NCBI GenBank assembly: GCA_037176885.1
Contig: JAWWNJ010000275.1
Coordinates: 46,345 to 110,344, forward strand
DNA length: 64,000 nt
Direction: 5' to 3'
Origin: Favolaschia claudopus
Taxonomy: Eukaryota; Basidiomycota; Agaricomycetes; Agaricales; Mycenaceae
Positions 22,821-34,386 of the stretch are shown in pieces. Below the pieces are notes generated by a model. That model was given only the letters and a program-made list of their open reading frames with translations. It was not told where the DNA came from and made no database searches. Every line of letters begins with the position of its first letter. Positions within the stretch are counted from its first letter, which is position 1. The translations under genes and the position numbers were made by a program.

Positions 22821-25212
22821 TTACGGAATCTTGGGTAAACAGTGGGTATGGCTCACATCAGATCCTTCGGTGAATCCCTTCCGGTGCGGACAAACCTGAA
22901 ACCGATTCTGAGCGGATTCAAATTTTTTGGATCGCTATCGAATTGTGAATCGTCCGGTGAATCGCCGCTGAATCGGCTTTAGAAACTCGTATTTGACTTC
23001 CCGTATGATCAGAGAAAATTTAGCAAAAACGCACAAGACGGTACGAACTGCCCCGGGTATAGATGAACGAGCTGTTCATGAGGCAGACGTAGTCGCACGG
23101 TGTCAAGACATTCGAAATGGGAATGGTAGAGTCAGCGTTGGAAAGCGGGACGGGGCAGTTAACGAGATGAACCTGTCATGGAAGCTCAGAGTATTCAGAA
23201 TCAGGGAGAGAAATAGAAGATAAAGAAGGCGGTGTACCCCGGTGGAAAGGGGATGCGAGAATGAAAAGACATGGCAATGTCCTATTTCCTTCGTAAGACC
23301 CCAGCACTAGAAGCGACTACGAGCGGACGCGGTCTGAGGCGAGGGACAAGGAGGAAAACAAGTTTCACTGCGAGCGGACAACGCCGTCGGCGTGGCCATT
23401 GAGGGGTTCCGAAATCCAAACTCCAGATTTCGAGCCAGCAACGCGAAAAACAAAAACAAAAACAAAAAATGAGACGCATTAAGTAGATCGTTTCAGGCAG
23501 TTGTCCAGTGGGTAGTGGTGATTCAGAGTCAAGCGAGTCGAGTTTTTACTAGAGCCGAGCAGAATAGTCGAGCATAAATAGTTGTTTTGGGGAGAACGTG
23601 AGCGTGGAGGACAAGAGGCGATTGCTTTGATGGGAGTCTTCAACACTCACCGCCCGCATACGCCACCGCCGCACGCTGCAATCGCAATCCCATCCGCCGT
23701 TGTCCCTGACGTGGAAGCAAGATGCGCGGGGGAGGCAAATAAAGAATAGAAGGGGGAACTGAGAAGACAGAACGCGGACACAAATGCAGAGGAAGCCAAC
23801 AGCCGAACGAGACGGCGACGAATTAGCATGGAGTCAAAGTCGAGTTCTCGACTACGTCCGATGCCTCTGATCCTTAGCTCGTGCCCCGCCTTCGGCTGGA
23901 ACTCAACTACTTCGTCGTAGACAGAAGAAAAGAGAACAAACGTGAAAAGGGAGAGGGAAAGAAAACAGTCAGGGAAAGAGACATACCGAGCTTCAGAAAC
24001 TGTGTCCGATTCCCCCACGCCAACCGATCCCAATACCGTTCCAAGCCCTACAAGAGACGAAGAAAAGACGACATCCAAACAGGGGGAGAAGTAATGCGTA
24101 CTGCTAACGTTGATTCATTTCCTCGTTCGAGGAGGGAGATCAAGAGGGAGACACGAGGGGAGTCCGAGGGACACAAGAAGAAGGAACCTGGGCAAATGAG
24201 GGGAGATTGAAGCTGAAGTTTGAGCGGTACATAATAGGTCATGACCTGGTTGCAGAATTAAGTCGTTTGCCGTCGAAAGTTCAGTCGAAGCTGCGGCGTC
24301 AGAGAGTCAATTCACCTTCAATTCACAGACTCGGAGTCGTCAAGGAATTTAACGCGTCAGAGGTGTTGGTGTCAGCGAGCGAGAGTTCTATCGGAAGGCT
24401 CCAAGCATTAAAGACGGTCGAAAGTCCGTGAGGCCGCACATCCACGGTGGGCATGTCGAGGGACGATGATGGCGAAGAGCAAGGGCAAGATGTTTGGCCG
24501 TAATTGGTTACAACCTCTGATGCGATCAAATACCTCTTACTTCCACACCACCATGATCTCTCCGCAATCCCGAAACATACAAACTGCCGGCGAAATTTGA
24601 CTAGTCGAGGTTAGAAGTGTGACGGACAGCGCTACAAATGCCAGCTTTCGATCCCCAACGAGTAGTCTCAAACGAATGACATCGTACGAGCGTCGAGTCT
24701 TGATTAACTCACTCAACGGTACGCTTTGCTTACCTTTGAATCCACACTCCTTCGTGATTGCCGTGTTACAAGATATAAAGTACCTATTCTTATTCAAATT
24801 TGCCTGTTCAGAACTCGTTATCTGAAGACTTTCCGACTCCTACCTTCTTAGTGTCTTGAAATCTCGTCCCAAATTGCGATGTGCGATGGGTGAGTATGAC
24901 GGGTATAGGGCCTCTACGAGGCGGAAGCTTAACCTTTACCCGGTTGTACCAACTGTTTGTTCAAATGTACAGAAGACCGGGCCGAGATCAGCGGATATTG
25001 ATTTGGCACGTGAACTTGATATCTTCTCCACTTACCACGACTATGTCATGTTGCGCTGCCGCTCTCCTCTATCTCTCAATAAGATGCTAACGTTGCCGAC
25101 ACCTTCGGTTGCTCTTCGAAGTCAACACTACCTGCAAAATTGGGGCATCACCGATTCAATACCTCCGACTGATCATGACATCCGCTATTCAGCTTGTCCA
25201 CTTGCGCCTCAT
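22821..25212. other. Spacer between membrane gene and Helitron 3' end
   Basis: No gene with support. A minus-strand stretch over 23,650-24,060 has possible splice sites and a moderately gene-like translation, but I cannot assign it. A short A-rich tract with AAAAAC units lies near 23,445-23,469. The Helitron's 3' terminus should lie here (a hairpin then CTRR on the minus strand). A CTAG at 24,601 followed by the right host base is a weak candidate without a convincing hairpin. The 155-codon + strand frame at 24,856-25,323 overlaps the helicase end antisense and is not called. Confidence 0.4.
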
Positions 25213-27075
25213 TCAAATACCTGTCATTACCGCATCCATGTCCGTCGAATCGAAATCCAGGAAATCTCCTTGAAGCATCATTTTGACTTTACCTTCTGGT
25301 ATCAGGTTGTAGAACCAGGATAGCCGTTCACGAGTGTAAGTCTTCGTCTTCTCAGCTTTAGCTTCGGTCCTGCGCAATTCTGCTCTCAATTCCTCAGATA
25401 TATGGCTTTGAATCCGGTCCAAATTGAAAGGTCGAAGAATGCACAAGCCTTCTAGTTTCCGCACCCTTGACAACATGACATACGCACTCTGTATGCTCGG
25501 ACACCCGGCAAGATCTATACAACACACATCAAGGGAGCGTCCCTGTGCATTGTGAGAGGTAAATGCGAATGCTGGGATCAGAGGGAGCTGAGAGCGTCTT
25601 GCTGAGTATAAGGTATCCGAATTTGGAAGCCGGAATTCGATGTCATCGGATACGGGTTTGAGAGTCACTCTGTGCGGATGAGGTACATGTGAGTTCTTGT
25701 TCCTATATGCCTTGAAGTCCACATCAGCCGAAATAGCATAGCGCCTCCCATCGATCTCTTCATATACAACTGAAACAAGTGTTCCTGGGCTGCCATTGGA
25801 TATCCCAAGCTCCGTCGCGATGTTCTCGGTGCAAAAAACTGGCATCCCAGGCATGTAAGGTACCTTCCCGCCCAGATCATTAGCTTCTTTTACCGGTATC
25901 GCCCAGGCGACTTCAGCAACTATACCCGTAAGTTGGTATTTCTTGGATCCGCGTCCCCGTGTATCTCTAGAATAATAGATGTGATATTCCTGGCTAGTCG
26001 CAACTGAAAATGCATCTGACATCTTCAGGTTATGACCATCTCGAGCAGCATTGGTGTAGACAATCAAGGGGCAGGCATTCCCGGGACCCTCGATCCACCT
26101 TTTGACATCAGTAAGTGCCTTAGTTTCGTCGCTGCATTCAATGTCTGATAGTACATAGCGGTCCAGAATTTCCTTATCATTGACGGTGCACAAGCCTTTT
26201 CTCAGTCGCTTCAATATATCAAGTAAGACAGGATCCTCTTTTTGCCTCATTATCTCATCGAGGATAACTACATGCTCGATCTGATGCCAAACTTGAATGC
26301 CTTTGGTTTCCTGGCGAGTTTTCTCATTCAGATCATTCAAGAGATTGTTTTCATAGCATCTGACATACTCTCGAGCGAACAGGGATGTTCCTCGAGCTGG
26401 CGGCAACTGACAGGGATCACCACAGACAGCCCAATTTAACCCACCCAAAATTCTTTCGGTATTCCCTCTTGCCATGCTCAAGTATTCTGACAAACGAGCT
26501 ACGTCATTTGCGCTCAGAAAATAAATCTCGTCGGTAACTAAGGTCTCAATCGGTTTTGCTCTATTTTCTAAGTTTTGGCGCGTACGAGGTTGCGACTTCA
26601 TTTTTGCAGGGGGCACACGCAACGAGGCTTCAGCATGAATTGTAGATCCACCGATATCATTCGCCACGACGCCGGTTGGCGCTGTCAAGTGTAATCGCTC
26701 CGGACGTCCGGTAAGTTCGTAAAATTCTCTCCAGGCTTTAAAAATCACCGACTTCCCTGTTCCTCCAGGTCCCGTGCACAGTAATGTTAACGGCGGTTCA
26801 GTGCGATTGGTGTGTAGTTCACGACCAATTTTATCTGCTAACAGAAGAAAAGCCCTGGACTGTTCATCATTCAAGGTGTGTTTAATTATAAGTGCAATGC
26901 AGAGTTTTTGGTACGGAAGAAGAGAATCCCAACCCGATGCTGCATCTGTGGACTGAGTCCCAGATGCCCGTCGAACTCGGTCGGAGATTTCTCTAGCTCG
27001 CTTCGCCTCATCGAGTAATGTAGTTGACAGTGCGTGAGGGATTCGGTCAGACTGCGGGCGGAAACCCAGCTTCTC
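25213..27075 (-). pseudogene. Helitron helicase domain (PIF1-like), C-terminal part
   Basis: C-terminal segment of the Helitron transposase: a superfamily 1 DNA helicase of the PIF1/RecD2 type that unwinds donor DNA during rolling-circle transposition. Seen: Walker A GPGGTGKS (about 26,750-26,775); TAPTGVVANDIGGSTIH; the DEIYFLS Walker B region; GDPCQLPPARG (motif III); and near the end SHNAQGRSLD with AYVMLSRVRKLEGL (motifs V-VI). The stop is at 25,213. The genuine frame begins at 27,075. The preceding open residues (27,231-27,084), rich in Gly/Pro/Trp, are translation of the hAT insertion and one target duplication. Directly upstream in the ancestral gene is the piece ending at 27,699; the frame is preserved across the removed insertion. 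No other break was seen in this part. Confidence 0.9.
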
Positions 27076-27083
27076 CTTGTCAC
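27076..27083. repeat. 8-bp target-site duplication CTTGTCAC (left)
   Basis: Direct copy of 27,699-27,706, flanking the hAT-like element on the helicase side. Confidence 0.9.
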
Positions 27084-27698
27084 TAGTGTTTTCCTGGCTT
27101 GGCTTGGCCCGAAAGCCATGGCTTTGGCCTGGCTTTACCTGGCTCTGGCTCAAAAGTTTTGAAGCCAGAGCCATGGGCCAGCGAAAGCCAGGGCCAAGCC
27201 AAAGCCGCTGGCTCGGGCCATGGCCTGGCACTAAATTTTACTTTGCTCTATTCCGACGCGCCATTCAGGTCAATTAACATTATTATAGCCCAAAGCTACG
27301 ATACTTACATTAGTCAAACTCGCAGAGCTCTTCCCTGATGCTCTCGCGGCAACGTTCCCTCGTCGACGGTCAGTGGAACCTTCCTCATTTGGAAGTGGCA
27401 CTGACTTTGTCGTCGAAATTTGTAGTGTTCGACGGAAAATTTGCAGAAGAGTGTTGGAAAACAGTTGTGTGCAGGTAATCTTCGCTTCAAAGTGTCCTCC
27501 CTTCATTAAATTTGAGTCGATTTCACCTGCCAAAAAGAATGTCCAAAGCCATGGCTTACCTGGCTTGGCTTGGCCCGGAAATCTTCAAGCCAGGAGCCAG
27601 AGCCAGACGAAGCCAGAGAAATGGCTTGGCCTGGCCCGCTCAAGCCATGGCTTGGCTTGGCTGGCTTCTGGCTTTGAGCCAGGGCCGGCAAAACACTA
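27084..27698. mobile_element. Non-autonomous hAT-like element, 615 bp
   Basis: Terminal inverted repeats TAGTGTTTT(C/G)C, flanked by a perfect 8-bp duplication CTTGTCAC. The 8-bp TSD and a T/CAG-starting terminus are diagnostic of the hAT superfamily. The outer ~150 bp on each side consist of dense TGGCTTGG/CCAAGCC motifs in both orientations, so each end can fold into complex hairpins; such subterminal motif arrays are typical of hAT transposase binding regions. The central ~300 bp is unique and carries no transposase, so it is MITE-like. It interrupts the Helitron Rep/helicase gene and supplies an immediate in-frame TAG to the upstream part. Confidence 0.85.
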
Positions 27699-27706
27699 CT
27701 TGTCAC
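27699..27706. repeat. 8-bp target-site duplication CTTGTCAC (right)
   Basis: Second copy of the hAT-element target duplication. It encodes part of the Ser-Asp-Lys codons of the Helitron protein on the minus strand. Confidence 0.9.
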
Positions 27707-30700
27707 TCTTGGTTGCTGCTTCCAATTGCCGCTCGATCAACCGCTTTTTATCATCCACTAATGCCCGGTGCGCACTTTCTGCATTCATTTTATCAACCTC
27801 ATTTCCAACTCGTGTCAGATTTTCACAGTTTGGAATCACCACGTTCGAGGAAACGGAATAAAATCCGTGAGATTTAGCTTCTTCAATGATGACTAGTGCT
27901 TCCCGCGTGGCACGCGTGTTTTTGCCAAAGCTTATCTCGTCAGGATCGACGTCGTCAGGATCCACTGTGGCCTGCATTGCATTCTCCCAAGCAGGGTCAA
28001 AATCGTCTTCGGAATCATCGTTGATGTCAACACCAGACTCTTTTGCACTGTTGAACAGGTTTACTAATCGTTTGCTTCGTTTCGCAGCATAGTCAAATTT
28101 TGCGTCGCGGGTTTGATATAGTAGCTGCATATTTTTTATGATTCGAATATGCTGAGCCTTCATTGTGGGCTTAAATTCATGAAGTGCGTCTTCCCACATC
28201 GTACCATCTAATTTCACCGGAGATGACTTGTTCTCAGTCCATGGTTTGAACAAAGTAAGCAATACTGCAGCATATTTTACCTTGTCCGGATCGAAGTCAT
28301 TGCGAGGGACACGATACCCCATAAGCACGGGGATCACTGGTTGGTGTAACTGTTTCAAGCAGTGTGTGGTATATTCCGGGTGGCCTGGTTTGAAGTTAAG
28401 GTAAATATTTCGCTGTGTAGCGGATTTTGGTTTCTTCTCTTTAACATAGTTTCTCATGATGTCCCAAACACACATTGTTTGCAGCTCTGGAGGCCGGTAA
28501 AACATATCATTAAAGAGCTTTGAGAATTTCTTTTCTTCAGCATCAGTCCGGGGCTCGATGTTCAGCTCTATTTCGAGTGTATCTGGTGAGAGGGTGATCA
28601 TGTTGTCATCTTCATCCTCTGGAATGGTTAATCTATGCTCTGCAAGGTCATCGCATTCGTCGGTACCCTTCTCATTCTCGCCAGAATCCCTGTCTTGGTC
28701 CACATTTTTTATTGCAAACACATCCCGTGCAATGTCCCGCAGGAGCGAAGACCACCAATACTCGTGGTATGAATCAGAGACGTAATGATTCTTTCGACCC
28801 AACAAAAAGCATGCTGTTTGCTGCCCACTAAGCTCTCGCTTTCCAACCAAGGTATTCGCTGTTTTGACCATCATTAAACGACTCAATTCAGAAGGATCAG
28901 TTTTGCCATCGATATCAATTGGTGGTTTATCTTGTAGGGCCTTAATCGAGGCACATAGGGCAGAAAAGACAATGGAGGTATCAAGTTGCAGTTTTATGGT
29001 ATAATTCAACATATATTCAATGAGTGCCATACTCACCGTCCCCGAAGCAATTTGTTTGAGATCAGTATTGCATCCCAGGCACAAGGTAATTGTTGGATTG
29101 TGACCATTTAACTTCTCATTCTCGCATCGGATCACTAGATCTCCATCATCATCGAAATGAGTCGAAGACACCAGCGCTCGAGGAAGCTCAAACCGACAGT
29201 CCTTGTCCGGATCAGCCAAGAACAGTATTCTCTGAGGTATGTGCTTGAAACATGTTGGATTGTGTTCGTGAACCAGCCCAGTGTTCTCACATAAATCGCG
29301 GTGATGTTGATTCCGCTTCTCAGAGTAGCCTTCAGAGGAAGGATCAAGTGGACGGCTCAAGACAGGGAGCTTCTTGGGCATCCCTTCAGTCTGAACATAT
29401 TCAGCGGTGTCTTTTCCAAAACTCTGGCAAATGATGTCATCATACCAAGCTCTGAGTTTTTCTTTGAAAATTGGATCGGCATTCATGCGCTCTTTCATAT
29501 CCAGAGGCGAAGACGGAGCCCATCGGAGCCATATCAGAATATGCAAATGCAAAGAACCCCGTACCTGTGCTTCGATAACCGCATACCACCCAGCAACTTC
29601 TCCGAGGACACCTATTTTCGAAGCACGCTCCGTTCCCAAAATAATTTCGAGGAACTTGGTGACCATGAGGTGAAAGAATTCCGCACCGGCAACCGGATTC
29701 TCTGCCAACACTTTTGCTCGAGAATTGCTTTCTTTATCACCATCGAGTGCATCAAAGATTTTGTCCAAGTCCACGTCGCGCCCGGCAAGTAGCTGTGCAA
29801 TCGGATTATGAGCGTCTGCTGGATTCACGGTACCGAAGATGTGTGGCAGCCCATCGCATATAATCTTACTCTTTGCCTGTTGCTTCATTTCATCGACATC
29901 GCCGACAGAGCCAGGAATATGATCCGAGACGTAGTTGACATATTTCATCAATTGAGCTGCTGCTTTCTCACTCTCCGTTTCAGGTTTTGCAAAAGGATTA
30001 GTGTCCAATTTTGTCTTGTATGTATCCATGGACTCGAGATCAACTTTGGGGATCAACTTTTGAATTACAGGAAACCAGGAACGGTTGACTGCAAGCCGAG
30101 ATTTGAACGAAGTCTGTCGTCTTTGGATGATGTTACTCATCACAAAAATAAAGGATTTATGAACCTGGAAACGCCGGTCCGCAATCGTAAGTAAGTGTTG
30201 AACATGTGGTAAGGTGTCAACATGATGAAATCCGAAGTCTGTTGAGAGTCGCACATTGTTATTATCGACCATTCCAACACCATACGGGAAGAGAGTTGGC
30301 CACAGCCATCCAAATACTCTCGGATTCTTTGATGTATGCAAAGGTGTGTTTCCTGAAGGAAATTTGACAAATTCCGTATCCTGTTTCTTAAGGTGTTTCA
30401 AAGCCTCTAACTTTCTCTGGCGATAAGTGGATTCGAGATCATCAGCATCAACCAATGTGGTCGAAGTAAGTTCAAAAGTGTTTGCCGCATCGAAATTCTC
30501 GGTGTTGGCCTGATCTGTGTATGAGGATCCTTGATTGTTGGAGGAATTTGTGCGAAGGAAGTCCGCGACAGCCAAAGGACAATCATACTCGGGGTATTCT
30601 TCCAGACTTTCGACGACCGCTTCTCTCCTTAGGTCAGCATATAGCGGGTTATTTTCCATCAGCCAGAACAACGCTTGTTTGATTTTACTACGCCGCACAA

Positions 30701-31329
30701 GGAGCGGTGATCTCTGGAGCATACTCTGGGTGACCTCTGTCTCCGGTGATGCAACAAGAATCACACAGATCTCATCCCGAAGACGGAATAAAGGCACTGG
30801 CATGGCACTCACAAATGAACTGGTATCCTGCGGTAAAATACAAACATTTCCGCGAGCAGCAAGTTGTCCGGTGGGACCGAGCTTAATTTTGTACATGCAC
30901 TTTGTGGCGCGTGCCCGCGCGATACATTGTTCTTCCAAAAACGTCAATCCTTGTAGTTCCGGAGGAACATCGCCGAGCCAGAGTCCATTGGCATAGCTTC
31001 TCAGAGGAAGAGTTTGAAATTTGCTGTGGCTCACAGATAGATCGCACAGATGACAGAGTACGTAGCTAGAGCCATCTATCAGAGTAGACGGCTTGAAAAC
31101 TTCAATTCTTAGTTGACACGAACTCTCACGAAGGCTTTGAACAGCACGATCTAACACAGATATGTCGAGCTCTCCCACTGGTCTCATTCTTACGCTGTTC
31201 CCCAACTCAAACTTCCCACAAAAAGAGCATTCATACCTCTTGAGCGATTCATTGTTGGTGCTTTTTCGGAACTCGCGGATTATCTGGTCTTTTTCACCTT
31301 GTGTTAGAATACACGGAAAGTTCGTATCA
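27699..31329 (-). pseudogene. Helitron Rep domain part (DUF6570 + HUH initiator), central piece
   Basis: Central ~1,210 codons of the Helitron transposase. Seen in order: a Cys-rich segment (YECSFCGKFE) just upstream of the ATG at 31,205, in frame but outside the ATG-bounded open frame; a DUF6570-like region (LWLGDVPPELQGLTFLEEQCIARARATKC split over 30,890-30,990); the Helitron-like N-terminal region; and the HUH-type metal motif SLHLHILIW (about 29,535-29,570) of the Rep nuclease that nicks and joins DNA. The candidate catalytic tyrosine region (LRAWYDDII) lies near 29,430-29,460. The frame is open from 31,329 to 27,699. It is cut at 31,329 by the X insertion plus inversion (the missing N-terminus is at 11,948-13,045) and at 27,699 by the hAT element. 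The ATG at 31,205 is internal to the ancestral protein, not its start. Confidence 0.9.
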
Positions 31330-31338
31330 AGATTAGAG
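31330..31338. repeat. Target-site duplication AGATTAGAG (inverted partner of 13,037-13,045)
   Basis: Reverse complement of CTCTAATCT, directly abutting X-right on the Helitron side. It shows that this flank and the flank at 13,045 were once the two sides of a single X insertion. Confidence 0.9.
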
Positions 31339-34321
31339 GAGACCGCAAAAAGTAACTTGAGGCGGCTAACTTGTACTTTGATGGCTGCTTCCCCTGGCTG
31401 AGCGTACTTTACTTAACTTTACTTGACTTGACATAACTTTTCCCGCGCTTGGCAAATCTAACTTGTACGTAACTTGTACTTGCACGCTTATAATATTATC
31501 ACGAAGATACAGTAGGATACAGTTGTATCCCATCTCTGTGATCCTTGGGCCCTTATTCTACGAGTTTGAGTTCTTCCTGTTAGTTATGGAGCAGCTTACC
31601 TCAAGCTTACCTGCTAAAATGATGTTGTCTCTCATGTTGCGAACTCAGTATTCGCTGATCGTGAAATTACAAGGTATTCTAATGGGAACAAAGTTCGCCA
31701 GAGTTGAATCGAGTACTCATACACCATTTAGACGACCTCGGCGTGCTCATAGGGTGTGTTCTTGGTCGGGTTTACTCCATATTGTTGGTAAAAATTAACC
31801 AAATCGGGTAATTGATCAAACCTAACTCGATTACGGTGCGAGACAGACATTGGGCACCATCTAACTCAGGGAGACATGAGGATAGCAGATCTTACTGCTA
31901 GTTAAGGGAGTGCTCTCAATCAGACATGTGCATACGGCAATTCGGCACTCACTTTTACCATCAAGCGCATGGTGCTTCCAAGACCAGTCAGAACTTGAGC
32001 GTTCTTTTTATACCTTCAGTAATTCTGATGTGGTAACTTGACTTGACTTCTACTCGAACTTTACTTAACTTGACTTAACTAATTTTACTTTTACTTGACT
32101 TGACTGTAACTGTATCCCCGTTACTGGACTAAATCGAGCGGTGACCTACAGTAGGATACTTAGCCTAACTCTAACAGATATCATATACTAGTAACCTCCC
32201 CCTTTTGTTCTCTCGTCCTCATCTGTATGATTTTCCCTCGCTCAGATCGAATTCTTGTCCCTTTTGCTGCTCCGACACAATGGGCGCGGAAGAGTTGAAC
32301 CGTGTGAATGGTATGGTGCGGTTGATCTCAGGAGCCTCGATAAGATTTCTCTGCCTCCTAAGACCATGCAGTTCCGTTTCAAGGCACGGAAGCAACCATC
32401 AAGTCAACTAACTGAGCGCTTTAGCGCCGTACTCGAAACTGATATGAAGCTTTCTTAGGGCTTTCATGTCACGCCATTCATCGGTTCTAAGTATTAGTTA
32501 ATACTAGTCGTTCGGGTTAGCGCGTAACTTATGTTTACTTGGAAAAGTACTTAACTTGGCTCCTTACTTAACTTATACTTAGAGACTGCTTTAGTTGCAC
32601 TGTACTAAACTTGTACTCTCTTTGTACTTGGGTATTTTGCTTCGCTTGACTAACTGCGGAGTTTTACTTGGCAGGCAGCTCACGGAAACAGTGGTGTACA
32701 TAGCTGAGCTTAACTTTTACTGTACTGAATTTCAGTTTGCCTAAGTTAACCTGCTACTGTACTTGCGTAGGGACTTACTTGTCGCCGAAACCTTGCTATG
32801 TTCATCGTAGCCGAACTTGCGGCACAGTTTTGAAGGTACACCGACGACTGCACGGCAAGATGCGGCATGCACCGGGTCTCGGCATCTGTCGGCCCTTGCG
32901 GAGAGGTTGTTCGGCGGCAAGTTGAAAATGCAAGTAAATGTTTGAGCTAGGGTGTTGAGGACTGAGGGACTGAGAGTTTCATCTCAAGTGCAGATTCCTG
33001 TACTCCCCTCGCATGATATCAGTCAACTATAAGCATACTGACCTAAAGTCGATATCACACTGAGAGCGAGTTTAGAGAGAAGTAGATAATTATTGGGAGG
33101 CTCAGACTCGAGCTTATATACTGTACAGAGTAATATTCTAGAATGTACTACAAGTAGGAAGAAAGGAATAAATGACTCGGAAGATGAGTCGACGTGTATG
33201 TTGAGTCAAATAGAAGGTACGAGAACATGGTGGAAGATATACGAGATGATTCGTAGATTACAACATGACCCAATGTTCAACCGACTACATACTATTCCGG
33301 ATGATTCAAACATTAGCAATCTTACCTCTCCCACAAGGTAACTAGAAGCGTGATAATTAGGGTAATATCACCGCCTCGATACCATAGCAAAATATAACTT
33401 TGAGCCGGAAACTTGTTTAGAGTATTTCACTTCACAGAATTAATCGACCCGCTCCTCGATGCTGCATTGGTTTACTTAGTAGAACGCTGTGACTTGTACT
33501 TAACTCAACTTAACTTGTGTGTGAGCCGGTCAAGTGAGCTTACTTTACTTTACTTAGCTTGACATGTACTGTTGAATTTACTGGGTACTTCAAAGGCCCA
33601 GCGTCGGAGCTCAAGAAGGCAAATGATTTCACTCAACTGACAGAATGAGACAGAGTCTTGAGTCGCGATGGTATGATTAAGCCACTCAATCAATTTTCGA
33701 TAAAGTGAGGTGGTGGCTGGGTGCTCAGAAGTGACAGCTCGATGCTCCCAGAGAGTTGGATTGAGTCATATGTGCGTCTCGCAGGTAATGTGGGGGATAT
33801 CATGCTAAGAAGTAAGTTCAACAAGTAACTGTTCACCGGAGTAATTTTCGTCAATTATCCCCCGTCAAGTTAGATCAGCACAAATACTTGCTCATTTGAT
33901 GCCATTAGGTAGTTTACTTCCGATTTGACTTGTTCAAAGCTCTTACCATCCGACTTTGCACCCACAGATGAACAAATTCCGGTTGAATGATTCAATCCCG
34001 TTGTATCACTATTATGACTATTCCGAGCAACCGGATTGATCGACAAAACATGAGAGTTGCGGCGCATTATCACTCAAAACACTTATCTGAGGTATTTAAA
34101 AGAAAACATGAAGGCAAGTACAGTAAAGTATAGTAAAGTACGCCCAAGTAACTTTCGTTGATCTCGCCCGCCAAGTTAGATCAGCGAAAGTTACTTGGGC
34201 CATCAGATGGCATCAAATACTTGCGGGTTTTACTTACCAAGTTAACATCCCCAGCCATAAGTAAAGTAAAGTTAGTTTTGGCAGGACAAGTTAAATTTTC
34301 CAAGTTACTTTGGTAACCGTC
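31339..34321 (-). mobile_element. Element X, right copy (2,983 bp, inverted)
   Basis: Mirror image of 13,046-16,028 with the same length. The positions of all shared open frames are exactly symmetric (for example 13,294-13,497 against 33,870-34,073, and 15,569-15,904 against 31,463-31,798), and the translations are identical. I saw no mismatch in the stretches compared directly. This copy originally inserted in E-short at CTCTCACAC. Through recombination it now carries one E-short flank (right) and one Helitron flank (left). Confidence 0.85.
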
Positions 34322-34330
34322 CTCTCACAC
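34322..34330. repeat. Target-site duplication CTCTCACAC (inverted partner of 16,029-16,037)
   Basis: Directly follows X-right. It is identical to 39,500-39,508, where the same sequence is uninterrupted in E-long, and is the reverse complement of the bases after X-left. Confidence 0.9.
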
Positions 34331-34386
34331 GACTACCTTGCCTATCACTCAGCCGCACTCACAAGCTCGTCACGGCTGAGCTCACA
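34322..34386 (+). mobile_element. E-short, terminal part with hairpin
   Basis: Identical to 39,500-39,564: the subterminal inverted-repeat copy (CACACGACTACCTTGC), then the CTCAGCCG/CGGCTGAG hairpin, ending CTCACA. It is followed without any spacer by the first base of E-long at 34,387, so the two elements are joined tail to head. The rest of E-short is at 16,038-16,411. Confidence 0.75.

Noticed and set aside
24580..24625. CTAG at 24,601 as the 3' end of the Helitron
   Set aside because: The following host base would fit, but no stable hairpin lies at the expected distance, so it is not called.
24856..25323. 155-codon + strand open frame
   Set aside because: Overlaps the 3' end of the Helitron helicase on the opposite strand and has no features.
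13046..34321. Inverted repeats as the terminal repeats of one giant 21-kb transposon or plasmid
   Set aside because: The outer flanks do not form a duplication with each other; the flank pattern shows two separate X insertions plus an inversion.
31339..34321. Open frames inside X (67, 82 and 111 codons) as genes
   Set aside because: No recognisable domain; they occur in AAGTTA-rich DNA. Identity between the copies reflects duplication of the whole element, not selection.
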